Below are positions 61,855 through 64,000 of a stretch of 64,000 nucleotides of DNA, in pieces. The stretch spans positions 806,001 to 870,000 of the forward strand of contig NZ_CP102453.1 in the NCBI RefSeq assembly GCF_024661895.1, written 5' to 3'. Each line of letters begins with the position of its first letter. Within the stretch, counting starts at the first letter, position 1. Source of the stretch: Fundicoccus culcitae. GTDB lineage: Bacteria; Bacillota; Bacilli; Lactobacillales; Aerococcaceae. A program made the position numbers and the translations under genes. The notes below the pieces were generated by a model. It did not search any database, was not told the origin of the DNA, and was given only the letters and a program-made list of their open reading frames with translations.

Positions 61855-64000
61855 CGTATTCTGCCTGCCTTTCAGCTATTTCGAAGACCGTAGCAGTTTC
61901 TTGCGTTGCTTCATCTTCGTCATAACCATATACCAATAAATTTTCATATATAGCAAGCCTTATGTTTTGTTGTTTTTGAAAATTCCTTTTCCAATCAGGA
62001 CGTAATGCACTATGAACAGCACTATCAATATTTACTGCTAAAGTCTCGTCTTTATTAAAGTAATCAAAGTAAGCCCTTCTAGCTTCACTAGTCTTAACGG
62101 TATCAGGATAATCCAAGCTATCTTCAGGATGCAAAATAGCTTGTGCCAACTCAACAACTTGCTGTAAATACTCCTCGTAACTCATAGCTTCTATTCGCCT
62201 CTGGTCGATTAGTACTTGGAGCATTTCTGATAACTTCCCATAATAAACTTGGTTAGATGACATCTTCTTTACAATTTCATGCTGCAAGTTATTTTCGATG
62301 ATTTCTGCTTTAGCATTTTCATTACCTGGAAGACCTTGTACCAGAGCCTCAATTGGTGTTGTTGAAGTGTTTTCAAGTAACAATTCCACCAACGACATAT
62401 TCCCAAGTTCACTTACAACCGTAGAGTCTTCTGCACGTATGTAAGTGTCAAGGATATATCGCATATCAGCCTCATAGGGTTTTAAATCGATATAATCACA
62501 GCTCGCTAGTTTAACCATTTCTTTTATTTTGTTATAACCTGAAATATCACTTCTTAGCCTGGTAACTTGCCCCTCGGAATAACCATAATCGCTCACAAGT
62601 TTATCACTGCAGTTAGCAAAAGAGCGTGTTAGCGAGGCAGTAAGGGTATACAAAATATCTCTGCGACCAGTGTTTTCATCGTTTTCACTATTCTCACCAC
62701 AAAAATACTCAATATAATCCGTATCATCCTTAGGATCACTTACATTTTCTAATAGATCTTTCAGTGATGCAATTGCACCCACCATCTCTGATTTTGCCTC
62801 GTCATATCGATTCTTGATAAGCCCCTCAACATCTTCCTTATCAAAACTATCGAAAGCTTCAGTAGTATAATCTGCCACTGCAAGCTGCACATTGCGAAAC
62901 AAGTCCATGTAATCTACGATGTAACCATAGTCCTTATCCTCGCCATCTGGTCTATTAACTCGGCAGATAGCCTGGAAAAGGTCATGATCCCTCATGGATT
63001 TATCAATATATAAATATGTCGCTGCGGGTGCATCAAATCCTGTTAAGAGCTTATCTACAACTATAAGAAGTTTCATTTTAGCTGGTTCTTTTTTAAATTG
63101 TTCTTTTACTTCCTTTTCAAATTCAGACAATTTTTTGCCCTTAAGCATTCGCTCATAAATAGATTTTTTATATTCTTCTTCGCCCTCTTGGCTCAAATCA
63201 CTCGTAGCAGTTCTTACACTTGCAGTTGAAGGCTCAAATGAAGTTACAACAGCACATTTGTTAAAGCCGTTGCTCGTAAAGATATCCCAGTATCTGCAAG
63301 CCTCATATATACTATTTGCCACAAGCATGGCTGTACCACGCTCATTTTTTAGACGGGGTTTTAAATTCATATCGAAAATGATATCACTAGCGATTTTCTC
63401 AAGTCTTTGTTTCGAACTATATAATTTGTTGATTGAAGTCCAACTTTGTTTCAACTGTATCCTTGCCCTATCTGTAAGGCCTAAGGTTTTATTGTCAAAC
63501 CATAAATCGACCTTGTCTTTACTAGATAAGTCTTGGTCAACATCTCTTGCTTCATAACGTAAATCAAGAACAACACCATCTTCAACACCCTCATCAAATT
63601 TATAAGTATGGATGTAAGGTCCAAAAGTCTCAAGACTGGTTGCTTTATCTTTCTTAAGCAGTGGAGTACCTGTAAAACCAATAAGTAATGCTTCAGGCAT
63701 CAGTACTTTTACAGCCTCATGCAATTTTCCCGAGTTAGTACGATGGCACTCGTCAATAAAAGCTATAATATTTCCTTTTGCTTTAAAGTCAGCAGGGAGG
63801 TCTTTTATCAATTCTTTACGGTATTGATCCACGTCAGATTGTTTACCTGCATTATGTCCGTATTTATGAATCAAAGAGCAGATAATAGAATCATCATTTT
63901 TATTCAGAATCTCTCTTAAATCAGCACTGCTTTTTGTTCTTCGTACTTTTTCATTTACATCAATAAACAGGCTTTCAATTTGGTCATCAAGCTCATCTCG
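61847..64000 (-). CDS. hsdR: Type I restriction enzyme subunit R (HsdR), partial (N terminus off the window)
   Basis: About 718 codons visible on the minus strand, reading across the window's right edge (upstream frame continues ...SLFIDVNEKVRRTKSSADLR...). Helicase motifs: FIDECHRTNSG (motif II), LIGFTGTPLLKKD (motif III), KLLIVVDKLLTGFDAPAA and LFQAICRVNRPDGEDKDYG (motifs V-VI). The C-terminal part is the usual helical HsdR tail. HsdM and HsdS should follow to the right. Part of the element's defence cargo. Confidence 0.9.
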   Translation of the reverse strand, partial: RDELDDQIESLFIDVNEKVRRTKSSADLREILNKNDDSIICSLIHKYGHNAGKQSDVDQYRKELIKDLPADFKAKGNIIAFIDECHRTNSGKLHEAVKVLMPEALLIGFTGTPLLKKDKATSLETFGPYIHTYKFDEGVEDGVVLDLRYEARDVDQDLSSKDKVDLWFDNKTLGLTDRARIQLKQSWTSINKLYSSKQRLEKIASDIIFDMNLKPRLKNERGTAMLVANSIYEACRYWDIFTSNGFNKCAVVTSFEPSTASVRTATSDLSQEGEEEYKKSIYERMLKGKKLSEFEKEVKEQFKKEPAKMKLLIVVDKLLTGFDAPAATYLYIDKSMRDHDLFQAICRVNRPDGEDKDYGYIVDYMDLFRNVQLAVADYTTEAFDSFDKEDVEGLIKNRYDEAKSEMVGAIASLKDLLENVSDPKDDTDYIEYFCGENSENDENTGRRDILYTLTASLTRSFANCSDKLVSDYGYSEGQVTRLRSDISGYNKIKEMVKLASCDYIDLKPYEADMRYILDTYIRAEDSTVVSELGNMSLVELLLENTSTTPIEALVQGLPGNENAKAEIIENNLQHEIVKKMSSNQVYYGKLSEMLQVLIDQRRIEAMSYEEYLQQVVELAQAILHPEDSLDYPDTVKTSEARRAYFDYFNKDETLAVNIDSAVHSALRPDWKRNFQKQQNIRLAIYENLLVYGYDEDEATQETATVFEIAERQAEYDV

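Overview
The window is low-GC, Gram-positive-type chromosome. Genes have strong AGGAGG-like ribosome sites, TTGACA/TATAAT promoters, intrinsic terminators, a TPP riboswitch and ECF-type vitamin uptake. It also carries secreted FMN/FAD fumarate-reductase-like flavoproteins and PadR/TetR/LysR regulators. This fits a member of the Lactobacillales, perhaps Aerococcaceae; the genus is an inference and cannot be fixed from this sequence alone.

Layout. 0-2.3 kb: a GntP-family permease (cut by the window edge) divergent from a CdaR-type regulator. 2.3-4.4 kb: a membrane protein, an MGMT-family protein and a PadR/DUF2812 pair with a clear operator. 4.5-7.5 kb: the thiamin salvage operon thiM-thiE-thiD-thiW behind a TPP riboswitch and terminator. 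7.6-15.7 kb: an anchored flavoprotein, a truncated proC, a prolyl-tRNA editing protein, ilvE, and a TetR/hydrolase operon with twin operators. 15.7-19.4 kb: a dense nest of palindromic tandem repeats invaded by a complete IS66 element with 8-bp target duplication. 19.4-29.6 kb: YwbE, an intact proC, a Gfo/Idh/MocA protein, a GlcD-type oxidase, a rifampin ADP-ribosyltransferase fused to a helical domain, a DsrE protein, a secreted fumarate-reductase-like flavoprotein, an M20 amidohydrolase and phhB. 29.8-30.5 kb: fifteen copies of a 43-bp hairpin repeat. 30.6-48.7 kb: a P-type ATPase with a ChrB-N partner, two CPBP proteases, a methionine-synthase-like protein, redox enzymes, an aldehyde dehydrogenase and a divergent NmrA/LysR pair. 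48.76-64 kb: an integrated element. It begins at two remnants of the 3' end of an rlmD/rumA-like gene and carries a candidate defence cluster (50.1-54.8 kb), a serine recombinase followed by two decayed ones, an antirepressor, a sigma-like protein, an ImmA/IrrE peptidase, a YgjP peptidase and a type I restriction HsdR that runs off the window.

Two patterns are not explained by gene annotation. First, the 10-mer GRTATTTATT occurs 22 times on both strands between 2.4 and 45.9 kb, in genes (several reading frames) and between genes, against roughly one expected by base composition. It is absent from the integrated element. It looks like a dispersed DNA-level signal, comparable in density to known uptake sequences. 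Second, several unrelated palindromic tandem-repeat families share almost the same period (41 bp in most, 39-40 and 43 bp in two). They are repeatedly joined to a 15-bp motif TCACTTCCCRCTTAC, which also forms the terminal inverted repeats of a 314/315-bp non-coding element present twice in opposite orientation.
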